NCBI RefSeq assembly: GCF_038039215.1
Contig: NZ_JBBPCL010000001.1
Coordinates: 62,001-126,000 of the forward strand
Direction: 5' to 3'
Length of the DNA: 64,000 nt
Origin: Pseudonocardia sp. T1-2H
Lineage (GTDB): Bacteria; Actinomycetota; Actinomycetes; Mycobacteriales; Pseudonocardiaceae
In this document: positions 42,795-55,448 of the stretch, piece by piece
Layout of the letters: the number at the start of each line of letters is the position of its first letter
How positions within the stretch are numbered: the first letter of the stretch is position 1
Position numbers and translations under genes: made by a program
The notes under the pieces: generated by a model
What the model was told of the DNA's origin: nothing
The model's database searches: none
Seen by the model: the letters and a program-made list of their open reading frames with translations, nothing else

Positions 42795-43412
42795 TCAGGC
42801 GGCCTTCTCGGCGGCGACGACCTCGTCCTCGGCCGGCTCGGCGTCCGGCGCGACGCGGCCGACGCGGGTGATCCGGCGCTTGGCCACCAGCCCGACGACC
42901 AGCGCCGCCGGTACCGCGAGCGCGATCCCGACCCACGGGTTCCCGGCGAGCGCGCCGCCGAGGTAGCCGAGGCCGAGATAGACCGCCGACCAGAGGATCG
43001 CGCCGAACGTCGAGGCGAGCAGCACACCGCGTACCCGCATGCCGAGCGCGCCGCACAGGATCGTCGACGCGACGACGCCGAACGGCACGAAGTAGGACGG
43101 GGCGATCACCATCGGCCCGACAGCGACGAGCCGGGACTCGATCCACGACACCGCCCTGGCCCCGGCGGGCCGCCGGGTGAGGCGGCGCAGCAGCCGGGGC
43201 CCGGCGAGGCGGCCGAGCAGGTACTTGGCCACGTCGCTGACCAGCGAGCCCGCCGCCGCGGCCGCGACGGCCAGCGGGAGGAAGAGGGCTCCGGTCCCGG
43301 CGAACGAGCCCGCGGCCAGCAGCACGGGCTCCGCGGGCACGAACGGGATGGCGGACCAGCCCAGCAGGAACAGGTAGGCGGCGAGCGGGGCCACGGGTAA
43401 CGGCACGATCAC
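42795..43412 (-). CDS. DedA/VTT family membrane protein
   Basis: About 205 residues with five or six hydrophobic segments. The DedA/VTT core shows AEPVLLAAGSFAGTGALFLP, then AAGSLVSDVAKYLLGRLAG near 75 and VVASTILCGALGMRVRGVLL near 135, with the amphipathic re-entrant features of polyprenyl/phospholipid scramblase relatives. Family members are now linked to undecaprenyl-phosphate recycling; its role here is unproven. The start is uncertain: GTG 43412 (IVPLPVAPLAAYL) seems better than codons up to 43469. It has an acidic C-terminal tail. Confidence 0.82.
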   Translation of the reverse strand: MIVPLPVAPLAAYLFLLGWSAIPFVPAEPVLLAAGSFAGTGALFLPLAVAAAAAGSLVSDVAKYLLGRLAGPRLLRRLTRRPAGARAVSWIESRLVAVGPMVIAPSYFVPFGVVASTILCGALGMRVRGVLLASTFGAILWSAVYLGLGYLGGALAGNPWVGIALAVPAALVVGLVAKRRITRVGRVAPDAEPAEDEVVAAEKAA

Positions 43413-43544
43413 GACGCTACCGATCGGGTGTGTCGTGAGCGTGACGTGGCCCGCCGGGACGGGGGTCACCCGTCCGGGGTGGACGGCCCGGGCCCCGCAC
43501 GCCGTCCCCTCGACGAGCCTCGTTCGTGCAGCTCATCGGGGGTC

Positions 43545-43584
43545 GTGCGCGTGGAACCTCGCTAGAGCGAGGTTTCCCGCGCAC
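43545..43584 (-). terminator. leuA terminator, second hairpin-family copy
   Basis: The outer arms GTGCGCG and CGCGCAC and the inner perfect stem AACCTCGCT/AGCGAGGTT (AG centre) lie 6 bp past the leuA stop. The outer arms match the inverted repeat at 15467-15506. Confidence 0.8.
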
Positions 43585-43590
43585 AGGTCG

Positions 43591-46040
<2,450 letters not shown>

Positions 46041-46201
46041 TCAGGGCTCAGTGCGCGTGGTCGTGGACCTGCTCCGCGGCGGCCATGGGGTCGACGCCAG
46101 GGCCTGCGACGGCGTCGCGGAACGGTTCCCGTACTGACGCCGCGACATTCCTCTTGCCCCCTCCCGGCAACCGCCAGGAAAGCGTCTTCGCACCTCAGGG
46201 G

Positions 46202-47433
46202 CTAGATCGCGTACGGCCAGCCGATCAGCGCGTAGGCCCCGAACCAGGCCGAGGCCACGACGGCCGCGACGAGGACGGACGTCGTCGTCCCCGGTCGGCG
46301 GCGGGCCAGCCCCAGGGCCATCGGCAGCAGCAGCGTGAACGCCGGCAGCAGCAGCCGGATCTTGGAGTTCATGAGCCCGTTGCTGCCCACGTCCATCACC
46401 AGGACGATGGCCGCGTACGCCAGCAGCGGCCACGGGAGCCCCATCCGGACGCCGACGACGAGCAGCACCAGCCCGCCGAGCAGCACCCCGATCGTCGCCA
46501 CCTCCAGCACGGATCGTCCGCTCGCCAGGATCTCGCGGGCGAAGGACAAGGTGGCCGCGCCGCCGTCGAAGTGCGACCCCCAGCCGCGCTCCTGCAGGTC
46601 GAACCAGCCCGTCACCGAGCCCGTGCGGGTGCCGACCCAGCCGAGGTAGCCGAGCAGGCCGAGCGGGGTGAGCAGGCCGCCCACCCAGGGCCGCCACCCG
46701 TCGCGGCGGGCGAGCGCCGCGAGCAGCGCCGCCCCCCGACCGCGACGACGAGGCCGGCGGCCGTGGGCCGGACCAGGCCGGCGACCGCGGTGAGCAGCCC
46801 GGCGAGCAGCCACTGCCGGCGCAGCAGCGCGACGAGCGCCCAGGCCGCGACCGCGCAGAACAGCGCCTCGGAGTAGGTCATCGAGAAGACGACCGCCATC
46901 GGCGTCGCCGAGAACAGCGTCACCAGGACCAGCCCCACGCGCCGGGACCCGCCCGGCACGAGCTCGCCGAGCCGGGCGACGCCGTGGGCCGCCACCACGC
47001 CCGCGACCGTCGCGGCCAGCAGCCCGGCCTCGACCAGGGGCAACCCGGTGAGGAAGCGGACCACGGCGACCGTGGCCGGGTAGCCGGGGAAGAATGCGAG
47101 CGGGGTCTCGGCGGAGCGCTTCCCGTAGGCGTCGGCCAGGCCCGCCGGCACGCCGTCGTAGCCGCCGCCCTGGGCGATGCCGAGGAACCACTGGCCGTCC
47201 CAGCTGCTCAGCTCGTCACCCAGCTGGACGTGCTGGTTCGTCGCGAGGACCGCGAGCACCGCGAGGCCCACCAGGCGGACACCGAGGAAGATCGCCGCCG
47301 GGGCGACCGTCCGGCCGATGCGACGCCACGGGACCCGGCGTCGGCGTGGCGCGCCGTCGGAATCCGGGGTGAACGGCACCGCGTTCGTGGGAGGCTCGAG
47401 GATCACGGGTTCTTCAGTCGCCCCAATCGGCAT
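46202..47433 (-). CDS. Multi-span mannosyltransferase-like glycosyltransferase (GT-C type; frameshift near 46735)
   Basis: About 410 residues in two frames. The N-terminal frame has a signal-anchor span, then QLGDELSSWDGQWFLGIAQG with the acidic first loop typical of GT-C enzymes and PLAFFPGYPATVAVVRFL, up to LVVAVGG. The C-terminal frame continues AALLAALARRDGWRPWVGGL with further spans to GWPYAI. Adding one G to the run of six G at 46733-46738 joins them. It resembles PIG-V-like mannosyltransferases that use polyprenyl-phosphate sugars; donor and acceptor are unknown. ATG 47433 is the start. Confidence 0.82.
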
Positions 47434-47603
47434 CTCGACTGCTCGGTAAACGTGACGGCGGCCTCTGTGGCATCGGTCATTGAGGTTAACGACGCAGATC
47501 GCGGCCGGTAGTCTCGGCTCCCGACCGATGCCCGGGGGACCAACCGAATCCCCGTGCGGGAAGTGCGAAGGCGCCGAGACAGGCGCCGGAGAAGGAGGTC
47601 GGG

Positions 47604-48869
<1,266 letters not shown>

Positions 48870-48871
48870 AC

Positions 48872-49933
48872 ATGGCCGGACCTGTTCTGGCGATCGTCGG
48901 CGCGACCGGCGCCGTCGGCACCACCATGCTCGAGATCATCGACGCCCGCGAGTCCGTGCCGTGGAGCGAGGTGCGGCTGGTCGCCTCCGCCCGCTCCGCC
49001 GGCAAGGTGCTCAAGGTCCGCGGCGAGGACGTCACCGTCCGGCTGCTCGAGCCCGAGGTGTTCGACGGGGTCGACATCGCGCTCTTCGACGTCCCGGACG
49101 AGATCAGCGCCGAGTGGGCGCCGATCGCCGCGTCCCGGGGCGCCGTGGCCGTGGACAACTCCGGCGCCTTCCGGATGGACCCGGACGTCCCGCTGGTGGT
49201 GCCGGAGGTCAACGCCGACGCCGCCGCGAAGCGGCCCAAGGGGATCATCGCGAACCCCAACTGCACCACGCTGTCGATGATGGCGGCGATGGGCGCGCTG
49301 CACCGCGAGTTCGGGCTCGAGTCCCTGGTCGTGGCCTCGTACCAGGCCGCGTCCGGCGCCGGGCAGCCCGGCATCGACCGGTTGCAGGCCGAGCTGTCCG
49401 CCGTCGCGGGCAAGGACGTCGGCAAGCGTGCCGGGGACGTCGCGGAGGCGCTGTCGGAGGCCGGGTTGGGCACGGACTCGCCCTTCCCGGCGCCGCTCGC
49501 GCTGAACGTCGTTCCCTGGGCGGGCTCGCTGAAGGACGACGGCTGGTCGTCCGAGGAGCTCAAGGTGCGCAACGAGTCGCGCAAGATCTTGGGCATCCCG
49601 GACCTGAAGGTCTCCGCGACCTGCGTCCGGGTCCCGGTGGTCACCACGCACGCGCTCTCGGTCCATGCCACGTTCGGCCGCGAGGTCACCGTCGAGGCCG
49701 CGCACAAGGTGCTGGCCGCGCAGCCGACGATCGTCCTGCAGGACGACCCGGCCGCCGGCGAGTGGCCGACGCCGGCCGCAACGGTCGGCGGGGACCCGAC
49801 GGCGGTCGGACGGGTCCGGCAGGCGCTGGACTTCCCGAACACGCTCGACCTGTTCCTCTGCGGGGACAACCTGCGCAAGGGCGCCGCGCTCAACACCTAC
49901 GAGATCGCGGAGACGATCGCCGACCAGGTGTGA
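48872..49933 (+). CDS. asd: Aspartate-semialdehyde dehydrogenase
   Basis: A 353-residue enzyme. The NADP-binding motif is [20 protein letters not shown] at the start, the catalytic Cys lies in [20 protein letters not shown] near 128, and [20 protein letters not shown] follows. [20 protein letters not shown] near 255 carries the active-site His region. It reduces aspartyl phosphate to the semialdehyde. ATG 48872 lies 2 bp past the lysC stop, the classic ask-asd operon. Confidence 0.96.
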   Translation: MAGPVLAIVGATGAVGTTMLEIIDARESVPWSEVRLVASARSAGKVLKVRGEDVTVRLLEPEVFDGVDIALFDVPDEISAEWAPIAASRGAVAVDNSGAFRMDPDVPLVVPEVNADAAAKRPKGIIANPNCTTLSMMAAMGALHREFGLESLVVASYQAASGAGQPGIDRLQAELSAVAGKDVGKRAGDVAEALSEAGLGTDSPFPAPLALNVVPWAGSLKDDGWSSEELKVRNESRKILGIPDLKVSATCVRVPVVTTHALSVHATFGREVTVEAAHKVLAAQPTIVLQDDPAAGEWPTPAATVGGDPTAVGRVRQALDFPNTLDLFLCGDNLRKGAALNTYEIAETIADQV

Positions 49934-49982
49934 CCGGGATCGATCGGGTGGCTCGGTGACGACCGGGTGAGATTACTCGCAG

Positions 49983-50011
49983 ACGGGCCGTCGGGACTCC
50001 CGGCGGCCCGT
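49983..50011 (+). terminator. Terminator of lysC-asd
   Basis: ACGGGCCG and CGGCCCGT, with inner CGGGA/CCCG pairs, form a stem 50 bp beyond the asd stop and 23 bp before the carbonic anhydrase start. Confidence 0.7.
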
Positions 50012-50033
50012 TCGGCGTGGTTGGTTGGGTGTC

Positions 50034-50573
50034 GTGAGCAACGAGGAACTCCTGCGCCGGTACGAGGCCGGCGGCGGACACCTGGCGGCGGCGCGCGCCG
50101 ACGGGCTGGCGGTGCCGCCGTCGCTGCAGACCGCCGTGGTGACCTGCATGGACTCCCGCATCGACGTCTTCGCCCTCTTCGGGATGAAGATCGGCGAGGT
50201 GCACGTCCTGCGCAACGCGGGCGGCGTCGTCACCGACGACGTGATCCGCTCGCTGACGATCAGCCAGCGCAAGCTGGACACCCGGGACGTGCTGCTCGTG
50301 CAGCACAGCGGATGCGGCCTCGCCACCTTCACCGACGACGACTTCTCCGAGGAGCTCGCCGAGGAGACCGGGATGCGGCCGCCGTGGCGCACGCACGCGT
50401 TCCGGGACCCGAAGACGAGCGTCCGTCGGGGCATCGCCCAGCTGCGCCACGACCCGTTCCTGCACCCCGACACCCGGGTCCGGGGCTTCGTGCTGGACAT
50501 CGAGTCGTTCGCGCTGGACGAGGTGTTCGTCGGCGACGGGACGGACGAGGTCAGGGCACCCGCAGCGTCGTGA
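50034..50573 (+). CDS. Beta-class carbonic anhydrase family protein
   Basis: A 179-residue zinc enzyme. The ligand/catalytic motifs are VVTCMDSRIDVFALF (Cys and the Asp-Arg dyad) near 38 and LLVQHSGCGLATF (His-x2-Cys) near 90; LRNAGGVVTDDVIRSL lies between. It interconverts CO2 and bicarbonate. The GTG start at 50034 is preferred to an in-frame TTG at 50025. Its last 23 bp overlap the end of the convergent phosphodiesterase gene. Confidence 0.92.
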   Translation: MSNEELLRRYEAGGGHLAAARADGLAVPPSLQTAVVTCMDSRIDVFALFGMKIGEVHVLRNAGGVVTDDVIRSLTISQRKLDTRDVLLVQHSGCGLATFTDDDFSEELAEETGMRPPWRTHAFRDPKTSVRRGIAQLRHDPFLHPDTRVRGFVLDIESFALDEVFVGDGTDEVRAPAAS

Positions 50574-51561
50574 CGATCGGGCGGTGGTCGCTCCCGTCGA
50601 CCTGCCGCACCTCGAACGACTCGGACACGATCCCCGTCGTCGCGAGCACGTGGTCGATCTGCGGGCCGACCCACTCCGGCGCCCAGGACGGCCACGTTCC
50701 GAGCAGTCCCTCGCCGCGCTGGGCGGCGGCGTCCCCGCATCCCTGGGCGTCCTCCCGCAGCGGGGAGTGGTCGTAGGTGGCGTTGAAGTCCCCGGCGACG
50801 ATCGTCGGGAGGTTCCCGCTGCACCAGTCCCGCAGGTGCGCGAGGTCCTCGGCCCACAGCCGCGTCGCGCCCGGGGTGGGGGCGACCGCGTGGAAGCCGA
50901 TGAAACGCAGGGAGCCGAGGGCGCCGCCGGTCACCTCCATGTTGGTGAAGGCCTTGCCCCGGATGCCGCGCTTGATCGTCACGTCCCCCATGCGCTCGGA
51001 GACCGCGACGGTGACGCCGGCGACGTCGCCCTGGCGGGGGCCGACGGAGGCCTGGATCCGGTAGCCGAGGGGTGCGATCAGCGGACCCAGCCGGGTCGCG
51101 AACCCCTGGCCCGCCTCCGGCATCGCCACCAGGTCCGGCCGCTCCTCGGCGATCAGCGCGGTCAGCTGGTCCAGGTCCGCGGAGCCCTCGAAGACGTTGA
51201 AGGAGAGGACCTTCAGCGCGGTCCCGGTGGTCGGCACCGGTTCGGCGGTGGTGCGCGGCACCACCATCGCGACGCCGACGCCCAGGATGACGAGCAGCGC
51301 CGTCGGGATCGGCCAGGTCCAGCGCAGCTGCAGCGCGACCAGGACGAGCACGACGATCACCACGGCCAGCGCGACGAGGAGCGCCGGCCGGAACGAGACG
51401 AGCTGGGCGAACGGGCTGAAGCGGTCCAGGCCCACGAGGTCCGGGAGGATCGCGAGGGCGGTCGCGGCGGCCAGGGCCACCGCGAAGACGAAGCGCCCGG
51501 CACCCGGGCGCGGGCGGGTGAGGGGGCGCGCGGGGGAGGGGGGTTGCGACGGGGCGGTCAT
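50551..51561 (-). CDS. Endonuclease/exonuclease/phosphatase family protein, membrane-anchored
   Basis: A 336-residue protein with three N-terminal spans (FVFAVALAAATALAILPDLV and two more up to residue 100) and an extracellular EEP domain: KVLSFNVFEGSADLDQLTAL (Asn ligand), DLVAMPEAGQGFATRL (Glu), TIVAGDFNATYDHSPLRE (Asp/Asn) and the terminal QVDGSDHRPIVTTLRVP (Asp-His). Members cleave phosphodiester bonds; a nucleic acid or lipid substrate is possible. It follows the MFS gene by 16 bp, probably one operon. Confidence 0.9.
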   Translation of the reverse strand: MTAPSQPPSPARPLTRPRPGAGRFVFAVALAAATALAILPDLVGLDRFSPFAQLVSFRPALLVALAVVIVVLVLVALQLRWTWPIPTALLVILGVGVAMVVPRTTAEPVPTTGTALKVLSFNVFEGSADLDQLTALIAEERPDLVAMPEAGQGFATRLGPLIAPLGYRIQASVGPRQGDVAGVTVAVSERMGDVTIKRGIRGKAFTNMEVTGGALGSLRFIGFHAVAPTPGATRLWAEDLAHLRDWCSGNLPTIVAGDFNATYDHSPLREDAQGCGDAAAQRGEGLLGTWPSWAPEWVGPQIDHVLATTGIVSESFEVRQVDGSDHRPIVTTLRVP

Positions 51562-51577
51562 CACCCGCCAGTGTGCC

Positions 51578-52774
51578 CTATGCGGGATAGTAGATGTCAC
51601 GGTCCGCCCCGCCCCGGGTGGCGACGAGAGCTGCGATCCCCGCCACGGCGACGCCCGTCGCACCCACGAGCAGCAGGGCCGCCGCGGGCGACAGGAGGTC
51701 CACCGCCAGCCCGGTCAGCGGGGTCGCGAGCGCGGCCCCGAGGGTGATGGCGGAGCCGAGCAGCCCGGTGACCAGGCCGCGGACCCGCTCGGGCGCCAGC
51801 TCGGTGACGGCGGCGGTGCTCGCCGCGAGGGACGGGGCGCAGAAGAGCCCGGCCGGGACGAGCAGGAGGGCGGCAGCCCACCACGGCCCCGCGAGCGAGA
51901 CCGGCAGGGTGGCGACGCCCATCGCCGCGAGCAGCAGGTACGGGGACACGGGCCGGGGCAGGGCCCCGTAGAGGAACCCGCCGATCAGCGACGCCACGCA
52001 CCACACCGCGTTGACGACGGCGATCCAGCCCGCCCGGCCCGTCGTCTGCAGGTGGGCGATCACCGCGAGCTCGGTGCCGAAGACCAGCAGCGACGCCGCC
52101 GCCGCGCCGAGCAGCGAGGCGACGAGCGGGGCCCGCAGCCAGCTTCGCGTGGGCGGCCGGGCTGCGCGCCCGCCGTCGTCGTCGAGCTCGTGGACCGGCG
52201 GGTCCAGCACCAGCAGCGCGATCGCCGCGAGCACGAAGCAGACCCCCACCACCCGCATCGCCACGGCGCTCGAGAGTCGCAGCACCAGCACGGACCCGAG
52301 CGCGGGCCCGAGGATGTAGGACACCTCGACGGACATCGAGTCCAGCGCGAACGCCGTGCGCCGACGGGCCTGCGGGACGAGCACGGCGATCGACTGCCGC
52401 ACCACGGAGTACACCGGCAGCCCGAGCAGGCCGCCGAGGAACGCTCCCGCGAGCAGCGCCGGGAGCCCCAGCACCGGCGCGACCGACCAGAAGACGGCCG
52501 CGCTGACCAGCGCGAGGACGAGCACGGGCCGCAGGCCGCGGGCGTCGACGACCCGGCCGAGCAGCGGCGCGCCGAGGGCCATCCCGACCGTCGTCGCCGC
52601 GCCGACGCTCCCCGCGGCGGCGTAGCCGTGTCCCAGGGTGAGCACCACGTGCAGGGTGATCGTCACCGCCGCGGCGGAGGCCGGGACACGCGCGAGGAAC
52701 GCGAGGGCGGACAGCCCGGGGAACCCGGGGACGGCGAGGACGGCCCGGTACCCGGCCATTCCCGCGGAGCTCAC
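51578..52774 (-). CDS. MFS transporter
   Basis: A 398-residue membrane protein with about 12 spans and a central basic/acidic loop (LDDDGGRAARPPTRSWLRAP). The MFS loop GAPLLGRVVDARGLRPVLVL lies after span 2, and TELAPERVRGLVTGLLGSAI has the matching C-half motif. It resembles drug or sugar efflux carriers; the substrate is unknown. It starts at 52774, divergent from the fur-like gene, and 16 bp ahead of the EEP gene. Confidence 0.9.
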   Translation of the reverse strand: MSSAGMAGYRAVLAVPGFPGLSALAFLARVPASAAAVTITLHVVLTLGHGYAAAGSVGAATTVGMALGAPLLGRVVDARGLRPVLVLALVSAAVFWSVAPVLGLPALLAGAFLGGLLGLPVYSVVRQSIAVLVPQARRRTAFALDSMSVEVSYILGPALGSVLVLRLSSAVAMRVVGVCFVLAAIALLVLDPPVHELDDDGGRAARPPTRSWLRAPLVASLLGAAAASLLVFGTELAVIAHLQTTGRAGWIAVVNAVWCVASLIGGFLYGALPRPVSPYLLLAAMGVATLPVSLAGPWWAAALLLVPAGLFCAPSLAASTAAVTELAPERVRGLVTGLLGSAITLGAALATPLTGLAVDLLSPAAALLLVGATGVAVAGIAALVATRGGADRDIYYPA

Positions 52775-52836
52775 CGACGCATCGTGCCTCCCCTCCCGCC
52801 CGTCGCTCCACCGGCCACCCCCGGTCCCGACGAAAT

Positions 52837-52856
52837 TTGACTCATTCCAGAAAAGG
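52837..52856 (+). promoter_or_regulatory. FurA-type operator/promoter
   Basis: TTGACTCATTCCAGAA followed by AAGG lies 17-36 bp before the fur-like start. It closely resembles the conserved furA promoter/operator of mycobacteria and streptomycetes, as I know it, including the TTGACT -35 element. It probably mediates autoregulation of the fur-catalase pair. Confidence 0.75.
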
Positions 52857-52872
52857 TGGTCAGGTGTGCCCG

Positions 52873-53337
52873 ATGGAATCTTCAGCCGCCGAGGTCGTGC
52901 AACGGCTCCGAGACGCCGGGCTCAGGGTCACCGCGCCCCGCGTCGCCGTGCTCGAGGTGCTGGCCGGGCACCCGCACGCCACGGTGGACACGGTGGCCAC
53001 CCTGACCAGGCAGCGGCTCGGCCGCGTCTCCACCCAGGCCGTGTACGACGTGCTCGCCGCCTGTGCCGACGCCGGGCTCGTCCGGCGGATCGAACCCGCC
53101 GGCTCGGCGGCTCGATTCGAGACACGCACCGGTGACGACCACCACCACCTGGTATGCCGATCATGCGGCCGCACGACCGATGTCGACTGCGCGATCGGGC
53201 AGCGGCCGTGCCTCACCCCCAGCGATGACGCCGGCTACCTGCTCGACGAGGCCGAGGTCGTCTTCTGGGGCCTGTGTCCGGGCTGCAGGACGGACCGGGC
53301 GGGCGCCCCGGCTCCGAGCTCCACCCGCTCCACCTGA
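52873..53337 (+). CDS. Fur family peroxide-responsive regulator (FurA-like)
   Basis: A 154-residue winged-helix repressor. The HTH region is [20 protein letters not shown], then [20 protein letters not shown]. The metal/dimer domain has [19 protein letters not shown] (His cluster and a CxxC) and a C-terminal CPGC pair. Its position 43 bp ahead of a catalase gene and the operator upstream argue for a CatR/FurA-type oxidative-stress regulator, not an iron Fur. Confidence 0.92.
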   Translation: MESSAAEVVQRLRDAGLRVTAPRVAVLEVLAGHPHATVDTVATLTRQRLGRVSTQAVYDVLAACADAGLVRRIEPAGSAARFETRTGDDHHHLVCRSCGRTTDVDCAIGQRPCLTPSDDAGYLLDEAEVVFWGLCPGCRTDRAGAPAPSSTRST

Positions 53338-53380
53338 TCGACACCGAACGACCGCACCAGAACCGAAGAAGGAGGCGTCC

Positions 53381-54862
53381 GTGACCGCGACGCAACCCCG
53401 TCCGACGACGAACAACGTCGGCATCCCCGTGGCCAGCGACAACGATTCGCTGACCATCGGCACCAACGGCCCGATCCTGCTGCAGGACCACTACCTCATC
53501 GAGAAGAACGCCCAGTTCAACCGGGAGCGCGTGCCCGAGCGCGTGGTGCACGCCAAGGGCGGTGGCGCGTTCGGCTTCCTCGAGGTCACCAACCCCGAGA
53601 TCGCCAACTACACCAAGGCCGCGCTGTTCCAGCCGGGCGTGCGGACCGAGAGCCTTGTGCGCTTCTCGTCCGTCGCCGGCGAGAACGGTTCGCCGGACAC
53701 CTGGCGTGACCCCCGCGGATTCGCGGTGAAGTTCTACACGACCGAGGGCAACTACGACATCGTCGGCAACAACACCCCGGTCTTCTTCATCCGTGACCCC
53801 ATCAAGTTCCCGGACTTCATCCGCTCCCAGAAGCGCCGCGCGGACAACCACCTGCGCGACCACGACATGCAGTGGGACTTCTGGACCCTGCGGCCGGAGT
53901 CGGCGCACCAGGTCACCTGGCTGATGGGCGACCGGGGCATCCCGTCGTCGTGGCGGCACCAGAACGGCTACTCCTCGCACACCTACCTGTGGGAGAACGC
54001 CGGCGGCGAGAAGTTCTGGGTCAAGTACCACTTCAAGACCGACCAGGGCCACGGTTACCTGACGCAGGCCGACGCGGACCGGATCGCCGGTGAGGACGCG
54101 GACTACTTCATCCGCGATCTCTACAACTCGATCAAGAAGGGCGACCACCCGAGCTGGTCGCTCAAGGTCCAGGTCATGCCGTACGCCGACGCGGCGGACT
54201 ACCGGTTCAACCCGTTCGACCTCACCAAGGTGTGGCCGCACGGCGACTACCCGCTGATCGACGTGGGCCGCTGGGTGCTCGACCGCAACCCGGAGAACTA
54301 CTTCGCGCAGATCGAGCAGAGCGCGTTCGAGCCGTCGAACCTGGTCCCCGGCATCGGCCCCTCGCCGGACAAGATGCTGCAGGGCCGCCTGTTCGCCTAC
54401 CCGGACGCGCACCGCTACCGGATCGGTGCGAACTACCAGCAGCTCCCGGTCAACGCCGCGAAGTCGCCGGTGAACAGCTACGGCAAGGACGGCGCCATGC
54501 GCTTCTCCAACCCGAGCGACCCGGTGTACGCCCCGAACTCCTACGGTGGCCCGCACGCCGACCCGGCGATCGCCGGCGAGACGGCTTCGGCCTACGGGGT
54601 GGAGGACGAGGTCGTCCGCTCGGCGTACCGGCTGCACTCCGAGGACGACGACTTCGGCCAGCCCGGCACCATGGTCCGCAACGTGTGGAACGACGGCGAG
54701 CGTGAGCGCTTCGTGGACAACGTGACCGGCCACCTGCTCGCCGACGTCTCCGAGCCCGTCCTGCAGCGCGCGTTCGAGTACTGGAAGAACGTGGACAAGG
54801 AGCAGGGCGAGAAGATCGAGGCCAAGGTCCGCGAGGGTCTGGGTCAGCCGTACGACAAGTGA
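53381..54862 (+). CDS. katA: Monofunctional haem catalase
   Basis: A 493-residue small-subunit catalase. The distal His is in [19 protein letters not shown] near 55, [20 protein letters not shown] and the Asn of [19 protein letters not shown] near 128 line the haem pocket, and the proximal Tyr lies in [18 protein letters not shown] near 335. It dismutates hydrogen peroxide. GTG 53381 has AAGAAGGAGG upstream. It is co-transcribed with the FurA-like gene, and a 16-bp-stem terminator follows. Confidence 0.96.
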   Translation: MTATQPRPTTNNVGIPVASDNDSLTIGTNGPILLQDHYLIEKNAQFNRERVPERVVHAKGGGAFGFLEVTNPEIANYTKAALFQPGVRTESLVRFSSVAGENGSPDTWRDPRGFAVKFYTTEGNYDIVGNNTPVFFIRDPIKFPDFIRSQKRRADNHLRDHDMQWDFWTLRPESAHQVTWLMGDRGIPSSWRHQNGYSSHTYLWENAGGEKFWVKYHFKTDQGHGYLTQADADRIAGEDADYFIRDLYNSIKKGDHPSWSLKVQVMPYADAADYRFNPFDLTKVWPHGDYPLIDVGRWVLDRNPENYFAQIEQSAFEPSNLVPGIGPSPDKMLQGRLFAYPDAHRYRIGANYQQLPVNAAKSPVNSYGKDGAMRFSNPSDPVYAPNSYGGPHADPAIAGETASAYGVEDEVVRSAYRLHSEDDDFGQPGTMVRNVWNDGERERFVDNVTGHLLADVSEPVLQRAFEYWKNVDKEQGEKIEAKVREGLGQPYDK

Positions 54863-54906
54863 GCCCGAAGCCCAGGTGAGTCGCCACGCGCTGCACCACC
54901 ACCGTG

Positions 54907-54942
54907 GACGGCCCCCGCACCCGCGAGGGTGCGGGGGCCGTC
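54907..54942 (+). terminator. Catalase terminator
   Basis: GACGGCCCCCGCACCC and GGGTGCGGGGGCCGTC form a perfect 16-bp stem with a GCGA loop, 45 bp past the catalase stop. Confidence 0.88.
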
Positions 54943-54943
54943 C

Positions 54944-55044
54944 CGCGTCATGGAGCCACAACGCGGTCAGAACGGCTCAGGAAGCGCGTGGAGCCATGAC
55001 GCGGTCCTCGGGCGTCCAAGACCGCGTTGTGGCTCCGTGACGCG
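54944..55044. repeat. Cluster of three intergenic palindromes (family copies 5-7)
   Basis: Copy 5 (54944-54965) has arms CGCGTCATGG and CCACAACGCG around AG. Copy 6 (54985-55003) has CGCGTGG, AG and CCATGACGCG, with three bases lost. Copy 7 (55023-55044) has CGCGTTGTGG, CT and CCGTGACGCG. They are about 40 bp apart between catalase and arsC-like genes, which point the same way. Confidence 0.8.
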
Positions 55045-55061
55045 GCTCTAGGATTCCGCGC

Positions 55062-55448
55062 GTGGACCCGACCGAGCCCGTCACCCTCTGGCACAACCCG
55101 CGCTGCTCCAAGAGCCGCGGGGCGCTCGCGCTGCTCGCCGAGCAGGGCGTCGAGCCGGAGGTGGTGCGCTACCTCGACGCCCGCCCGGACCGGGCCGCGC
55201 TCGAGGACGTCCTGCGCCGCCTCGGGACGGACGACCCGCGCGCGATCCTCCGCACCGGTGAGAAGGCCTACCGCGAGCGTGGCCTCGCCGACGCGGACCG
55301 GGACACGCTGCTGGACGCGATGGCAGCCGACCCGATCCTGATCGAGCGGCCGATCGCGATGGTCGGGGACCGGGCCGTCGTCGGACGGCCGCCGGAGCGC
55401 GTGCTCGAGCTCCTGGACGCTCCTACGCCACCCCGTGGCGGCCGCTGA
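55062..55448 (+). CDS. ArsC family reductase-like protein (glutaredoxin-type)
   Basis: A 128-residue thioredoxin-fold protein. VTLWHNPRCSKSRGALALLA carries the catalytic Cys and following Arg, and LIERPIAMVGDRAVVGRPPE is the family C-terminal motif. Members reduce arsenate or, as YfgD/Spx-like proteins, have other thiol roles. No ars operon is nearby, so arsenate reduction is only one option. It has a GTG start at 55062. Its last 26 bp overlap the end of the convergent acetyltransferase gene. Confidence 0.88.
   Translation: MDPTEPVTLWHNPRCSKSRGALALLAEQGVEPEVVRYLDARPDRAALEDVLRRLGTDDPRAILRTGEKAYRERGLADADRDTLLDAMAADPILIERPIAMVGDRAVVGRPPERVLELLDAPTPPRGGR

Noticed and set aside
47434..47603. A possible riboswitch upstream of lysC
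   Set aside because: A GGCGCC/GGCGCC stem is present, but the sequence lacks the conserved core of the lysine riboswitch and no other class is recognised.
55062..55448. An arsenic resistance operon
   Set aside because: Only an ArsC-like reductase is present; there is no arsB, acr3 or arsR neighbour, so the name is kept at family level.
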